Assembly (NCBI GenBank): GCA_963821735.1
Contig: CAWGFK010000027.1
Location: 186,001 to 250,000 of the forward strand
Length of the DNA stretch: 64,000 nucleotides
Reading direction: 5' to 3'
Origin: Laspinema sp963821735
Lineage (GTDB): Bacteria > Cyanobacteriota > Cyanobacteriia > Cyanobacteriales > Laspinemataceae
Shown here: positions 47,661 through 58,579 of the stretch, one piece after another
How positions within the stretch are numbered: the stretch's first letter is position 1
Layout: every line of letters starts with the position of its first letter
Notes under the pieces: model-generated
What the model was told of the DNA's origin: nothing
What the model saw: only the letters and a program-made list of their open reading frames with translations
The model's database searches: none
Program-made: the position numbers and the translations under genes

Positions 47661-49777
47661 TTATGTTGGATCGGCGACTGCTGAAATTCCCAAGGATTGA
47701 TGATAGTCCCCTTGCCAGATGACCAAATCAGAATCCTCTTGAGCGAAAATAGACTGGACTTGTACACAATCTTTGTGACGGACTGAAACAATGTAGGGTT
47801 GCAGACTGGTAAACGGGACTTTGACTCCCTCTAGCAACGAATGGATCAACGATCGCGCCTGATCATCAAATTCTACGATCGCACTCACCCGATCGCCATC
47901 GGATTCTATGATTTTAAACCGATTGGCGACTGCCTCAAATTTCCATTGCTGTCGTAATTTCTGAATTCCGAACTCGTCGCGCTTATCTCGAATTCCGCCA
48001 TGTAATCGCTTGAAATATTCCCCGAAGGTGGCGGGGTCGTGAAGATTGGTAGATTTTAGGGATTTGGCGACATCAATCCGAAATTGGTAGTCTTTAGATA
48101 CTTTAGATGCGCCCTCTAACTCAAACACAAATAAAGTACCCGTGGACCGCTTGCCATTGCGGTTGACTCGTCCCGCAGTTTGGGCGATCGCATCTAATCC
48201 CGCCCATTGCCGGAACCCGTACTCAAAATCCACATCGACTCCCGCCTCAATGATTTGAGTAGAGACTAGGTAAACCCGACTGCCTCTAATCAGTTTGGCT
48301 TTGACTTCTGCTAACACTAACCGACGATGCGCCATGCACATGGTTGTGGATAAATGATACAGGCAATCCTCCCCGAACCGATCGCGCAAGGTCAGAAATC
48401 CTCTAGCTGCATCGGCTTTGGTGTTGACGACAAAAACCGCATTCTTGAAGCCCGAGGCCATGTCTGCGATCGCCTCCCAATTGAGAGGCTGCGGCAGGAA
48501 CTCGTAATCAACCCGCTGCAAGGTTTGGAAATGTTTTTTGACAAATTCAGTGGGGACGAGTTCCTGAATTCCTGCCTTGAATCCGGGCAGTTTTTCAAAA
48601 GCCGGTTGAGTGGCACTACAAAGGAAGACGCTACATCCCCATTCCTCCACTAACTGGCGTAAAGCAAACAGAATGGGGTCGAGTAATCCAATCGGCAGGG
48701 ATTGCACTTCGTCCAAAATAATCACCCGGTTCTGATATTGATGAACTTTTCGACATTTCCGAGGATGATTGGCAAAAAGACTTTCAAAAAACTGCACGGA
48801 AGATGAAACGACGACTGGAGAATCCCACCGCTGGGAGAGAATTTTATAAGTATTTTGTTGGTAATGTTCGAGACTGTCTTGGTCAAAATTAGAATGAACC
48901 TCTAGGACCGCATCCCCCAAAATATCCCGGTAAACTTGCGCCGATTGCTCGATAATGGTGGTCAAGGGGGGAACAATGATTACCCCGTCCATCTGATGCC
49001 GGTTACAGTGTTCCAGGGCTGCTGAAAGCATGGTCAGGGTTTTGCCGCCTCCGGTGGGGGCCGTTAAGCGGAAGAACCCGCGAGGCGATCGCGCTTGTTG
49101 GAGGGCTTCTCGGTAAATCTCCGCCCTCACTCGGTTAGTCGGCGTCGGTTCCGCAGTGGCAATCAAACGCTCCTGAAACGAAGTGAGTTGATGGCACAAT
49201 AGCTCTATCGCTGGATAGGTGAAATCAACCTGCTGCCCTTCAAAACGGGCTACATCCAGGCGATCGCTATCCACTAAGGCCGAGAAAATCATCCGGGTCG
49301 CCATTTCCCTGGATAAGCTGCGTTCGTGGGTCGGTGGGGTGAGTGGGTCTAATTCTTGATTGGCCCAGGCTTTCATGGTTTCAAGTAAAGCCACTTCACC
49401 CGGTAAGGAGAAAAAGTCGATCGCATATTTGGGTAAAGCAGGGACGGTCTCCCGAATTGCTGACGTCATACAATCCCCGGTGATGACCGGCGATCGGCAG
49501 TGCCAATTCCAAAATGTCCGGAAATAGCATCGCCCCATAGATGGCATGAGGGGGCAGGCGTTCACTCTTCTCACCTCGGGAGAGTTTCTCAAAGGCCGTT
49601 TGGATATTGGGGTGGAGTTTACCCAGGTCATGCAGCCAACCGGCGATCGCCCCCAATCTTTTGTAATCCTCCGGGAGGCGATCGTGTCGTCTGTTGTCCA
49701 ACAGCGAGCAGATGGTCTTTGAGGGAGTGAGCGCGATCGGCGATTCTGGGTCTGGATAAGGGTTTATGTATAGTCAT
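47661..49777 (-). pseudogene. cas3: Type I-C Cas3 HD nuclease-helicase, frameshifted
   Basis: Unwinds and degrades DNA marked by the Cascade complex. Start MTIHKPLSRPRIADRAHSLK at 49777 in one frame; HD domain (AIAGWLHDLGKLHPN, LPIAGHHRGL) in a second (49701-49396); the rest from about 49470 in a third. The helicase has Walker A TAPTGGGKT, the DEAH-box equivalent ILDEVQSLP, FLCSATQP and motif VI QTAGRVNRNGKR. Two indels therefore split it; total length of about 705 residues is normal. It lies downstream of the array, apart from cas5c-cas8c-cas7. Confidence 0.88.
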
Positions 49778-49872
49778 CGGGGAATTCTTCCAACGGGTCA
49801 GTGATCATAATATTATGAGTTCGTCATCATCCCCCAGTTAAAGGAGATGACGACGAACGCATCGTTTCAATC

Positions 49873-51074
49873 GTTTCAACCCACAGACCCGGGAAATGAG
49901 GTCGTTTCAATCCACAGACCTCTGTTATCCGAGGTCTGAAAGGTCAAACTACAGAGGCGATCGGCCAATCGACTACAACGTGTTTCAATCCACAGACCTC
50001 GTGAACCGAGGTCTGAATGCCAATCTTCAATCGTCTCAATATCGACGTTGCTCTGCGTTTCAATCCACAGACCTCGTTACCGAGGTCTGAAAGTCACTAT
50101 CTAGACGAATCCAGCCGCGCTTTTCATGGGTTTCAATCCACAGACCTCGTTTCCGAGGTCTGAAAGTCAGCTTTCAACTCGATGGCGGCGAACTCGGGAT
50201 GAGTAGTTTCAATCCACAGACCTCGTTTCCGAGGTCTGAAAGTAGTGTAGCGGCCAAATGCCCGATTTGATCGATCCAAAGGTTTCAATCCACAGACTTC
50301 GTTTCCGAGGTCTGAAAGTGATAAGGGGCGTCGCGAAGCCTCTAGTGGTTGGCATGACGAGTTTCAATCCACAGACCTCGTTTCCGAGGTCTGAAAGTTA
50401 GACGGCTCAAATAGGATATAAGTAACCTTAAGTTTCAATCCACAGACCTCGTTTCCGAGGTCTGAACAGCTTTAACCCTGCCATCCATTCGGCAACTTCG
50501 ATCGTTTCAATCCACAGACTTCGGAAATTTCCGAAGGGCTCTGAAAGCCCGTAAGTTTCATTCTTGGCGAAGTCTGAGTAGCTTACTTAGAAGTTTCAAT
50601 CCACAGACCTCGGTTCCGGGGTCTGAAAGTTTGCCACCGTAATGAATACGGTGCGGACATCGCCGCAGTTTCAATCCACAGACCTCGTAACCGGGGTCTG
50701 AACGCAAGAATTCCGACTGTGCCTGAGTGCCGTATCCATCCTGCGTTTCAATCCACAGACCCTCGTTTCCGAGGTCTGAAAGGATGATATCACGCAACCA
50801 TTCCACCCGTAGTCTGAGAAGCGTTTCAATCCACAGACCCTCGTTTCCGAGGTCTGAAAGTCACGCGAGAATTGACCATTGAAAGCAAACGGAGATAGAA
50901 CGGTTTCAATCCACAGACCCTCGTTTCCGAGGTCTGAAAGCAACTAAACGATATCAATTTGAAATTTTCCGAGATCCGTCGTTTCAATCCACAGACCCTC
51001 GTTTCCGAGGTCTGAAAGTCCTCGGATTATAACACTCTCCATGCAATCGTTTCACGCCCAGTTTTGGCAGGACC
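49873..51074 (-). CRISPR. Type I-C CRISPR array, 15 repeats plus degenerate ends
   Basis: Plus-strand repeats begin GTTTCAATCCACAGACCTCG and end CGAGGTCTGAAAG (37-39 nt). Starts: 49904, 49982, 50057, 50130, 50206, 50282, 50361, 50432, 50504, 50593, 50668, 50745, 50823, 50903 and 50981. There are 14 spacers of 34-45 nt. On the minus strand the repeat ends GTGGATTGAAAC, the usual 3' end of I-C repeats, so crRNA is read leftward and the leader lies near 51050-51300. The RNA stem CAGACCTCG/CGAGGTCTG carries a GAAA loop. Degenerate repeats flank the array at 49873-49903 and 51049-51074. Copies at 49982, 50432 and 50668 lack the AAG end. Confidence 0.95.
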
Positions 51075-51252
51075 GTAGTTTTTGTTACTACAGTTAATTG
51101 CATGATTTCACAAAAATCGCCTCAAAGCCTTATCCGGTCTGACTGGCGGGAGTAGGGGGGATTTTCCTCCCGCTTCCCCCCGCCAAAATAATCGGCTGCT
51201 GGGACCATTGCGAACACCCCCTAACCCGGGTATTTCTTCAGGGGTTTGCCCC

Positions 51253-51303
51253 GTTTCAATCCACAGACATCCTTTAAGATGTCTGATATTATACAGACGT
51301 CTG
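51253..51303 (-). repeat. Orphan CRISPR-like repeat after cas7
   Basis: GTTTCAATCCACAGACATC (51253-51271) matches the array repeat, but the stem has changed on both sides: CAGACATC (51264-51271) pairs with GATGTCTG (51278-51285). A palindrome CAGACGTCTG follows at 51294-51303, one base from the cas7 stop codon. Confidence 0.7.
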
Positions 51304-51304
51304 A

Positions 51305-52153
51305 TTAGCGCAGAACTGTGGCAGTGACAGATTCCGGGACCGCATTCAACTCCCATTCATACTCCTCAAAACTCCGGGGTGCTGGTGATTGAGAGGCAAT
51401 TTTAAACAGATTGAACAACTCATGGGCGGGTGCATTCCCCCACTTCGATTCATGGCTGAAGACAATCAGCTTTCGAGTTGCCATGAACCCACGGGCCGCA
51501 CTGCGATCGCATTCCCAGCAATTGAGTAAAGCCTCCCAGAATAGTTTGAGGTCATCTGCACCGACCCCAGTCTGTTCCGCAAAGGTGGGACTAAAAAACC
51601 CGTAAGCCCGATACAACCCATAAGGAATAAAGGTTTTGCGCCCCATCGTCTTATTATCCTTGTCTTCCTCTCCCTCCGTGGCGGCACAGCGGGTAATGGA
51701 GATAGAGGAGGGGACAATCGTATCAATAGAATCCGCGAAAGTGATTTGCAGGGGACCGCGCACCTGTCCCGCATTGCGCCCGGTAGACATCACCGCCCCA
51801 AACATCCGCACGTCATAATAGCGATCGCACATCCAGCGGCGCATCGTCTCGACATCCTTGGAATCTTTAACTGCTTTCCCTCCTTTCCCGGGACTGATAT
51901 CATTAGCAGTCATGGATTCCTCAATTTTTTTGTTGAGAATGCTGCCCTCTTCTACAAAAATAGGCTGGCCCAGCAAAGCCGCATAATTACGGATTTTTCG
52001 CTTCAAACAAACATCGGTCATAAAACCATGCATCGTCTGAGGGTCGGTGCGGGGAAGATTTTCCGCGTCTGGGTCTCCATTCGGATTGCCATTTTTAACA
52101 TCAACTAACCAAATAAAATCATGTCGTTTGCTGGGGTCTAAATAAATGCTCAT
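51305..52153 (-). CDS. cas7: Type I-C Cascade backbone protein Cas7 (Csd2)
   Basis: 282 residues from ATG 52153 (MSIYLDPSKRHDFIWLVDVK). I choose this start because GGAGAGG lies upstream and the cas8c stop is 4 bases away. The Csd2 hallmark NGNPNGDPDAENLPRTDPQT is at residues 22-41. The RRM-like core includes RMFGAVMSTGRNAGQVRGPL and SISITRCAA. Several copies coat the crRNA spacer in the Cascade complex. This is the only cas gene in the locus without a frameshift. Confidence 0.95.
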   Translation of the reverse strand: MSIYLDPSKRHDFIWLVDVKNGNPNGDPDAENLPRTDPQTMHGFMTDVCLKRKIRNYAALLGQPIFVEEGSILNKKIEESMTANDISPGKGGKAVKDSKDVETMRRWMCDRYYDVRMFGAVMSTGRNAGQVRGPLQITFADSIDTIVPSSISITRCAATEGEEDKDNKTMGRKTFIPYGLYRAYGFFSPTFAEQTGVGADDLKLFWEALLNCWECDRSAARGFMATRKLIVFSHESKWGNAPAHELFNLFKIASQSPAPRSFEEYEWELNAVPESVTATVLR

Positions 52154-52157
52154 CGTT

Positions 52158-53817
52158 CTATTCCTCTCCAAGTAAATCCATTAAACTGGCGGGTTCTGTA
52201 GAACTAACCGCTTCCTCTGGCTGCTCGTCTTTCGTTTTTTTCCGTTGCAGTTCTGACCAATACCCCATCGAAAAATAAGCCTGCTGTTCAATACTAAACA
52301 CTGAGGGCAAAGGCAGTAATTCGGCAATTGCTGCATTCAATTCCGCAAGCTGGTTTTCAAAATAGTGAGCCAATCCCCCTCCACTTTTGCGCGAAATAAC
52401 TTGCAGATGATTGTTCGCATTGCTTGCCAGTCGCAATGCCAGGGTGACGGGAGACATCCCAGCAGTACCAAAGGCTTGGGCGGCATTGGTTTTAGATAAA
52501 TCGCAATTCTGGGCCGCCCGTTGGATTTTGGCATAAGTCGCTAACAACCGCCCAAAATTGAATGCCATTGCGTGGTTTCGGTCTAATTCCATAGTTGACT
52601 GCCCATCTTTATAAAGCTGGAGGTAAAGATTAAGAAACACGGCCCGAGACCAGCTTACCCCTTTTTCAATGCGGTTCCGCTCACAGACATTTTGAACCAG
52701 GGATATAGGCAAAGGTTGACCCCATAAAGCATTATTTAGCAGCGCTTTAACCGTGCGATTGAGAATTTTTTTCTCATCGAACCGATAAGGCGCACGGCTC
52801 AGTTGATAGATGCTAAGATAATGGTAACTCTCAAAGCTGTTCCATCCAGGAATCTGCTGAAATCCTAACCAATTAGAAAGAGACGATCGCAGTTTTTCCT
52901 CCGGTTGTCGTTGCCATTCCCGAATGGATACCCGCCCTGCATTACCGCAGAGCATTAATAGGTTGACTAAAGGCGATCGCTTGGGGTCCGGGGAAAAGGG
53001 AGTTTTCAAGTATCGCTGACAAGCTTCTACATCCGCCAGTTCTTTTCCCCCAAATGTCGTCCCCCAGAGCAAAATCGCCATATCTCCAATCCGGAAAGAG
53101 CGCTCAGGGTTAGCCAGCATCCAGTTCAGCACTTGATGGATATCATTATCCGCAGAAATCGAAATGGGTGATGCTTGCTTAACGCCATAGGATTGGAAGG
53201 CATCGCCGTAGGAACTAATCAAAGAAGCACCACTCGAATTACCCCCAGGGATATTTTTAAGCTGAATGGCTTGCTTTTGGGCAATTTTCGCCTGCTTTCC
53301 CGTCACCAAACACTGGGAAATGGGTGCATCATTGGGCTGCGATCGTTCTTGCCACCATTGTTTAATAATCGGGATATCGCGTGATCAGGCATCCTTCATC
53401 AACCCAGAAAAATGCAATGCGATCGCCAAACTCAATGTCATCGGGTTTGACAGGAGTATTCTGACAGTAATCTAACACCGCTTTAACCGAGGGTTCCTGA
53501 GTCGCTTCCCAACAGTCTTTCAGCAATTGCAAATAAGCGTCGCGATAGCCCTTTCGACCCCCTTCATAAATATATTCCGCAGTATCGCTAATCAGTTTCG
53601 CCAGACATCCATTCCGACGGATTTCTGGAACTTCCAGATATTTTCCCGGGACTTTAACTTCCTTTTTGCCTTTTTTCTTGGAAGTCTCCAAGGGTTCATA
53701 AACATAATTCTCTGAACCATCCAGATGAATCAATCCCGCAACTTTGGCCGATCCATACCCCATCGAAGGTAGCTCATCAACGGTTTGAGCAAACTCATAA
53801 AGAGACTCAAGTAACAT
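52158..53817 (-). pseudogene. cas8c: Type I-C large subunit Cas8c (Csd1), frameshifted
   Basis: Recognises the PAM and positions Cascade on the target. The N-terminus MLLESLYEFAQTVDELPSMG and FGDRIAFFWVDEG are in frame 53817-53362; the rest (QCLVTGKQAKIAQKQAI, MLANPERSFRIGDMAILLWG, LPSVFSIEQQAYFSMGYWSE) is in another frame down to 52158. The join lies in CACGCGATATC, where ITR should continue as DIPIIKQWWQERSQP. Repaired length is about 552 residues. In type I-C an internal start in this gene usually also yields Cas11c; I cannot locate it here with confidence. Confidence 0.88.
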
Positions 53818-54405
53818 GAATGATTCCTCGCTCTATTTGGGGCCGGTAGAATGATGGAGTGCCGGTTTTATAGTCAATGTCACGCAGCATCCATCCCAAA
53901 TCGGCACTGTAATCGATAGGCTGTTCATTCGCCATCGGGAAAGCCAAAAGATGCCACAAATTCTCGGACGCCGAAATAAGGTTGCTGGAAACATTGACCC
54001 TTGGAGATCCGGCGCTCATATTGCGCCTGATATTTGTTTAAGGAATTTTGCGGCGATTCAGTGACCCGAGGACCAAGCTCAATCTCGAATTCAAAGATAT
54101 AAGCGACATCGCGCAAGATGAGACAGTGACGCTGAGTGCGATCGTCCTCGATCGCGATCGGTTGTCCAGTACGAGACGCCTTGGATTTTACGTTATTGAC
54201 CATGAAACCAAACATATCGATTGGCTTCAAAACCTCAATTCGTTGCAGCTTGCGGCTAATTTCCGGTTTCCAAAAAATGGAATCGAGGATACCCAAAGCT
54301 GCTGTCGGAGTCGGTACATCATAGGACACCCGTTCAGCCTTAAATTCAGGGCGATTGAATAAAGCGCGAATCGCCCCATACCTTAAGCCTGAGTTGAAAG
54401 CCCAT
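53807..54405 (-). pseudogene. cas5c: Type I-C Cas5c (Cas5d) crRNA-processing nuclease, frameshifted
   Basis: Cas5c cleaves pre-crRNA and caps the 5' handle in type I-C. Three frames are needed: MGFQLRLKVWGD from ATG 54405, then ALFNRPEFKAERVSYDVPTP to QCFQQPYFGVREFVASF, then AFPMANEQPIDYSADLGWML to the stop at 53807. The family motifs RVSYDVPTPTAA and YFGVREF are clear. Its end overlaps the cas8c start by 11 bases. First gene of the cas5-8-7 operon. Confidence 0.85.
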
Positions 54406-54662
54406 TTAGTAGTTCGAATAGTTTCTAACTTCTAAGGTAGCTTAACACGGCCTATTCCATGCAACCATAAATTTAAGAATGATTTAACCTCGTCTGGTGC
54501 ACAAAGAGGGCGATTGTTAAATATAGCGTTTCCCCCAGTGCTGACGCACAGCCTTCGCCAACGCACTCCGCAGAGTCGGCTTAGAGTACGAGACAGAGTA
54601 AGGCACTCAATGATAGGATAGAATACACTAAAAGTGATCCTCTAGAACTTAAAATCTTATCT

Positions 54663-54896
54663 ATGAAAATTGTTTCCTTATCCGCGCATTTTGATGGACA
54701 GTCTATTCAACTCGATGAACCCTACCCGATTGAACCCAATACCAAACTGATTGTTACCCTCGTCCCCGAACAAATATCAGAACAAGCAGCCTGGTTTTCT
54801 CTATCTAGTCATCACCTGAATAATGCCTACAGTGAGGAAGATGATTACCCGTTGGATGCCATTAAAATAGCCAATCCTGACTATACAGAAATCTGA
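54663..54896 (+). CDS. Putative antitoxin-like small protein
   Basis: 77 residues: MKIVSLSAHFDGQSIQLDEP, then IEPNTKLIVTLVPEQ and an acidic tail AYSEEDDYPLDAIKIANPDY. The beta-strand N-terminus with an acidic tail matches a widespread cyanobacterial family usually encoded upstream of a toxin. No toxin ORF follows; a palindromic repeat does. It looks orphaned. Confidence 0.6.
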   Translation: MKIVSLSAHFDGQSIQLDEPYPIEPNTKLIVTLVPEQISEQAAWFSLSSHHLNNAYSEEDDYPLDAIKIANPDYTEI

Positions 54897-54986
54897 AATT
54901 GTTTTCACCCCTATTTTCCAATCGGACGGAATTATCAAGAATTGTCCAATTATTCTTCAGAACTTACGCATTTTTGTAGAGCAAAT

Positions 54987-55028
54987 CCTAAAAAAATGTA
55001 GAGGCAATTCGCCTCTACGTTTTTTAGG
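54987..55028. repeat. GTAGAGGC hairpin of the palindrome family
   Basis: CCTAAAAAAATGTAGAGGC and GCCTCTACGTTTTTTAGG form a long near-perfect stem around AATT, with GCGTAAGTTCTG-type sequence (ttacgca, reverse) next to it at 54963-54970. Same family as 1191 and 58869. Confidence 0.65.
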
Positions 55029-55097
55029 GTTCAATGTTATAGATGACGTCAGTTCTGTTCTATCGCCACTCTTCTCCAACTAACCCCATTCAAGCAC

Positions 55098-57529
55098 TCA
55101 ATCTGACCCTCGCACATACAAGCGGCTAAATCGTTCCCCCTGAATCAGCCTACCCTCAATCCCGACTTCGCGATCGTCTATCCACGCTTGCTGGGGTTGG
55201 AATCCGTGGAAATGAACTTGCACCTGAGCGTAAGGGAACGGATAGGTTCCTTCTTCCTCCCATCTCACCTCTAATCCTTGCTCATCGCGGACCATGTAAA
55301 AGCGATCGCTTCGCCCTGGGTCATAGCCATCGCCCGCATCGCTGTAGATCCAGCCTTCACCAGACCCTTGCACTGGGGGATAGAGGTGGAGAATCAGACA
55401 ATTTCCTTCCTCCATCGGCAGAATGCTTCCCGCTTTCACAAACACCGGAATCTTTTCCAGGGGACTCTCCACGGTTACCGATTGCCCGCCCTCAAACTGC
55501 CGGTCCTGCCAGAAATCATACCAAGTTCCCTGGGGTAATCGCACGGAGCGCGATCGCATTCCCTTTCTCGGCAACAGCCCAAACCAGCAGCGCATCCCCG
55601 AGTAAAAAGCCATCCTCAATGTCCCAAAGATGCGAGTCCTGGGGTCAGCCCAAAACAACGGACGCACTAAGGGATATCCCTTCTGACTCGTTTCGTGAGT
55701 CAATGTATAAAGATAAGGTATCAACCGATAGCGCAACTCTAAAAACCCTTTGACTATACTCAAGGTCGGTTCTCCATAGACCCAGGGCGGACGCGCTTCC
55801 ACATTATTGGAGGAATGAGTGCGATAAAAGGGTAAAAAGGTTGCCATTTGGAACCAACGCAAGTATAACTCTGGGGAGGGATTTCCCTGGAAACCGCCAA
55901 TATCCGGACCGCTGTAGGGAATTCCGGACAATCCCATCCCGAGTACCGTAGCGATGGTTTGATGGAGTGCGCCCCAACTGGATTCGATATCTCCGGTCCA
56001 AGTCCAGGCATACCGTTGCAGTCCCGCCCAACCGGACCGCGACACGATAAACGGACGGCGATCGGGGTGATGATTGCACAAACTCTCATATCCGGCTTTA
56101 GCTTGCAGCAATCCATACAGATTGTGAGCTTCCCGGTGGTCGCCACCCCGACCTTCCATAAAATGCTTGGTCGATCGCGGGGGTAAAGTGCCATCGCCCC
56201 AGGCTACAAAACAGGCTGGTTCATTCATATCATGCCAAAATCCCGTGACTCCCGCATCCAGTAAATAGCGATACTGGCGACTCCACCAGTGGCGCGCCTT
56301 GGAACTTGTAAAATCTGGAAACACGGACCAACCGGGCCAAACCGGGGCCGCGACTAATGTCCCATCGGACCGGGTAACAAAAGGCCCCGAGTAATTGACC
56401 TTCCAGAAACAAATTACTCTCCCGGCTATACTTAATTCCGGGATTGAGAATGGCGATAAATTTTATCCCTTTGTCCAGCAAATCTTCGGTAAATTTGGGG
56501 AGGTTGGGAAAGCGCTCAGGGTCAATGGTGAAGGCGCGAAACCCGACTTGGCAATCAATATCCAAGTGAATGGCGCTCAAGGGCAGATCCCGCGCTTGAA
56601 ATTCCTCTACCATCTCCTGGATATTTTTTTCCGTGCGATATCCCCACCGGGATTGATGATATCCCAGCGCCCAACGCGGGGGTAAGGGGGAGACTCCGGT
56701 TAGCTCTGTATAACGTTCTAACAACTGTGCCGGTGGACCGGAGGTCAGGTAGTACCGCAGAGGACCGCCCTCAAAATCAACGGTGGCTACATCAGCAAAG
56801 GTAAAGTGAGCGTCATAGGAGTTTTCGTAGAAAATCAGGTAACTGCCGTTGTGGTGCAAGCCCATATAAATGGGAATAGAAATATACATTGGGTCGGAAC
56901 CGGGGGCATATTTTCCGGCGGCATCAAAGTTCCAGATCCGAAAGGTTTTGGGGTGGCCTTTTTTATCTTCAGCTTGGCGCAAATTCAGGGAGGAGGCACG
57001 TTCTCCCAACCCATAAATCCGTTCTTCCTGTTCCAGGGGGGCGCGATGAATCCACCCTTCTGGTTTGCGTTGCGGGGGTTGTTCTTGGCGGAAGAGGGTG
57101 CCGTGCGATCGCGCCATTGTAGCGATCCATCCCAAGGCGACTGCCATCTGTAACTCCCCCACTGTCCAGAGTCCAACCGTCCTCGGTTTCTGCCAAAGTG
57201 GTCTCTACTTCGGGCCAATCCTGACGGGCGATCGCATAAGGAATCGGTTCGAGTCCCGGTTTCCAATCCACTCGCACTAAATCCCGGGTTAAAAAGGTAA
57301 TGTGCAGTTCAGCTTGTTCAAAATAGAAGTTTGCACCCCTCGGAGTCGATTCGACATTCAGCAATTTTCCTGGCCCATCAAAGGGTTCAGCAGTACCAAG
57401 CTTGGGTTCTTTGCGTTCTACCCGATCGCGTTCCCAGGAGTAGAGGAGAGCGGGAATGGTATATTTAAAGTAAAATAGACCAATGATATAATATCGGAGT
57501 TTGAGATAAAGTTGTTTGAACAGTGTCAT
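55098..57529 (-). CDS. GH31 alpha-glucosidase, frameshifted twice
   Basis: Hydrolyses terminal alpha-linked glucose. Three overlapping frames are needed: N-terminus MTLFKQLYLKLRYYIIGLFY to about 57100 (galactose-mutarotase-like LHITFLTRDLVRVDWKPG), then 57162-56230 (EERIYGLGERASSLNLRQAE, PPRWALGYHQSRWGYRTEKN, AIHLDIDCQVGFRAF), then 56324-55098. The nucleophile region is GVTGFWHDMNEPACFVAWGD and the acid/base Asp is in WTWTGDIESSWGALHQ. The C-terminal beta domain ends near ERFSRLYVRGSD. Repaired length of about 810 residues is normal for the family. Confidence 0.88.
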
Positions 57530-57710
57530 AAATTTGGCAGTAGGAACCAGAGCTTGCTTCGACGGGGAACCCCCAGCGATCGCTCCTTTGATGGTTCTAT
57601 CTTGGCAACTGAAAGGGCGATCGCGATCAACCCTCAGAAGGATTTTGCAGCGCAGCGGTAAGGCGAAGTGATGGGCTATCCGGCCCTATTCTGTGCGGGA
57701 GAGTCTGACC

Positions 57711-57756
57711 AAAATAGCCTCTGCCTCCGGTGAAGCGGGGAGGCAGAGGCTATTTT
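57711..57756. terminator. Strong bidirectional terminator
   Basis: An 18-bp perfect stem, AAAATAGCCTCTGCCTCC (57711-57728) with its complement at 57739-57756, followed by T bases. It ends the L,D-transpeptidase transcript on the minus strand. Confidence 0.85.
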
Positions 57757-57794
57757 TTCTGATTTGGCCAGGTTCTGACAAGAGGTTTTAACAA

Positions 57795-58343
57795 TTAAGG
57801 AATCACGGTGACTGTTGTGCCAATTTGCACTTGATCATATAAGGCGATCGCATCGTCATCAAACATTCTAGCACATCCCCAGGATTCAGCCCGTCCAATC
57901 GACTCGGGAGAATCTGTGCCATGAAACCCGATCGCATTATTGCCATCGGTCCAAAATGCAATCCATCTCGGTCCTAATGGATTTTGAGGCACTCCTGGGG
58001 GAATAATTTCCCCGGTAAATGGACTTTCCCACGCCGGATTTTTGACCATTTGAAAGACTTGAAATGTCCCCAAAGGCGTTTCCGAACCGCGTTTACCGAT
58101 GGCAACCGGATAAGAGGACTGCAAGACCCGATTGTGATAAACATAGACCCGGCGATCTCTCAAAGACAAGATGAGATGAGTCTGAGTCGCTGTCGGAGTC
58201 CGATAGGCAACGTCGTGCGGATTTATCCTCTGAGTTTCAGGAACTCTAGGGGAACTTGCGACCTCATTAAATGTAGCATGAGCGGGGGCATTACCCAAAG
58301 CCAGTATTAAAGCACCTAAGACAGAAATGTGACGGAGGAACAT
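57795..58343 (-). CDS. L,D-transpeptidase (YkuD domain)
   Basis: 182 residues. The signal peptide MFLRHISVLGALILALGNAP ends near AHA, so it acts in the periplasm on peptidoglycan cross-links. The YkuD domain covers about residues 55-182: HLILSLRDRRVYVYHN, PVAIGKRGSETPLGTFQV and the catalytic block GFHGTDSPESIGRAESWGCA (His and Cys, with the following Arg). Short form with no extra binding domain. Monocistronic, ended by the terminator at 57711-57756. Confidence 0.93.
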   Translation of the reverse strand: MFLRHISVLGALILALGNAPAHATFNEVASSPRVPETQRINPHDVAYRTPTATQTHLILSLRDRRVYVYHNRVLQSSYPVAIGKRGSETPLGTFQVFQMVKNPAWESPFTGEIIPPGVPQNPLGPRWIAFWTDGNNAIGFHGTDSPESIGRAESWGCARMFDDDAIALYDQVQIGTTVTVIP

Positions 58344-58579
58344 AGTAATACCTAACTGCGATCAGTAATTGCAGTTTACTCAGGCCGCTGTTCCGCCTAC
58401 AGATAGCACTGTTCCACTATTGGGAGTGGATGTATTTTTGTGGCGATCGCCAAACAAATACCCCCACAGGAACCAGACAGTTCCCCAACTGGTTCAAGTT
58501 CTCCCGGGACAGCTCAAAAACTGTCTGAATCTCTCTGCTAAAACTCAAAAATCGTCCGGATAATTAGACTAGAAACCCG

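Noticed and set aside
47661..49777. Separate Cas3' and Cas3'' genes
   Set aside because: HD and helicase parts overlap in different frames at a point where single-chain Cas3 proteins continue, so an indel is more likely than two genes.
58369..58563. 64-codon ORF upstream of the small gene at 58580
   Set aside because: It lies in the promoter region of the L,D-transpeptidase gene and has no coding signature.
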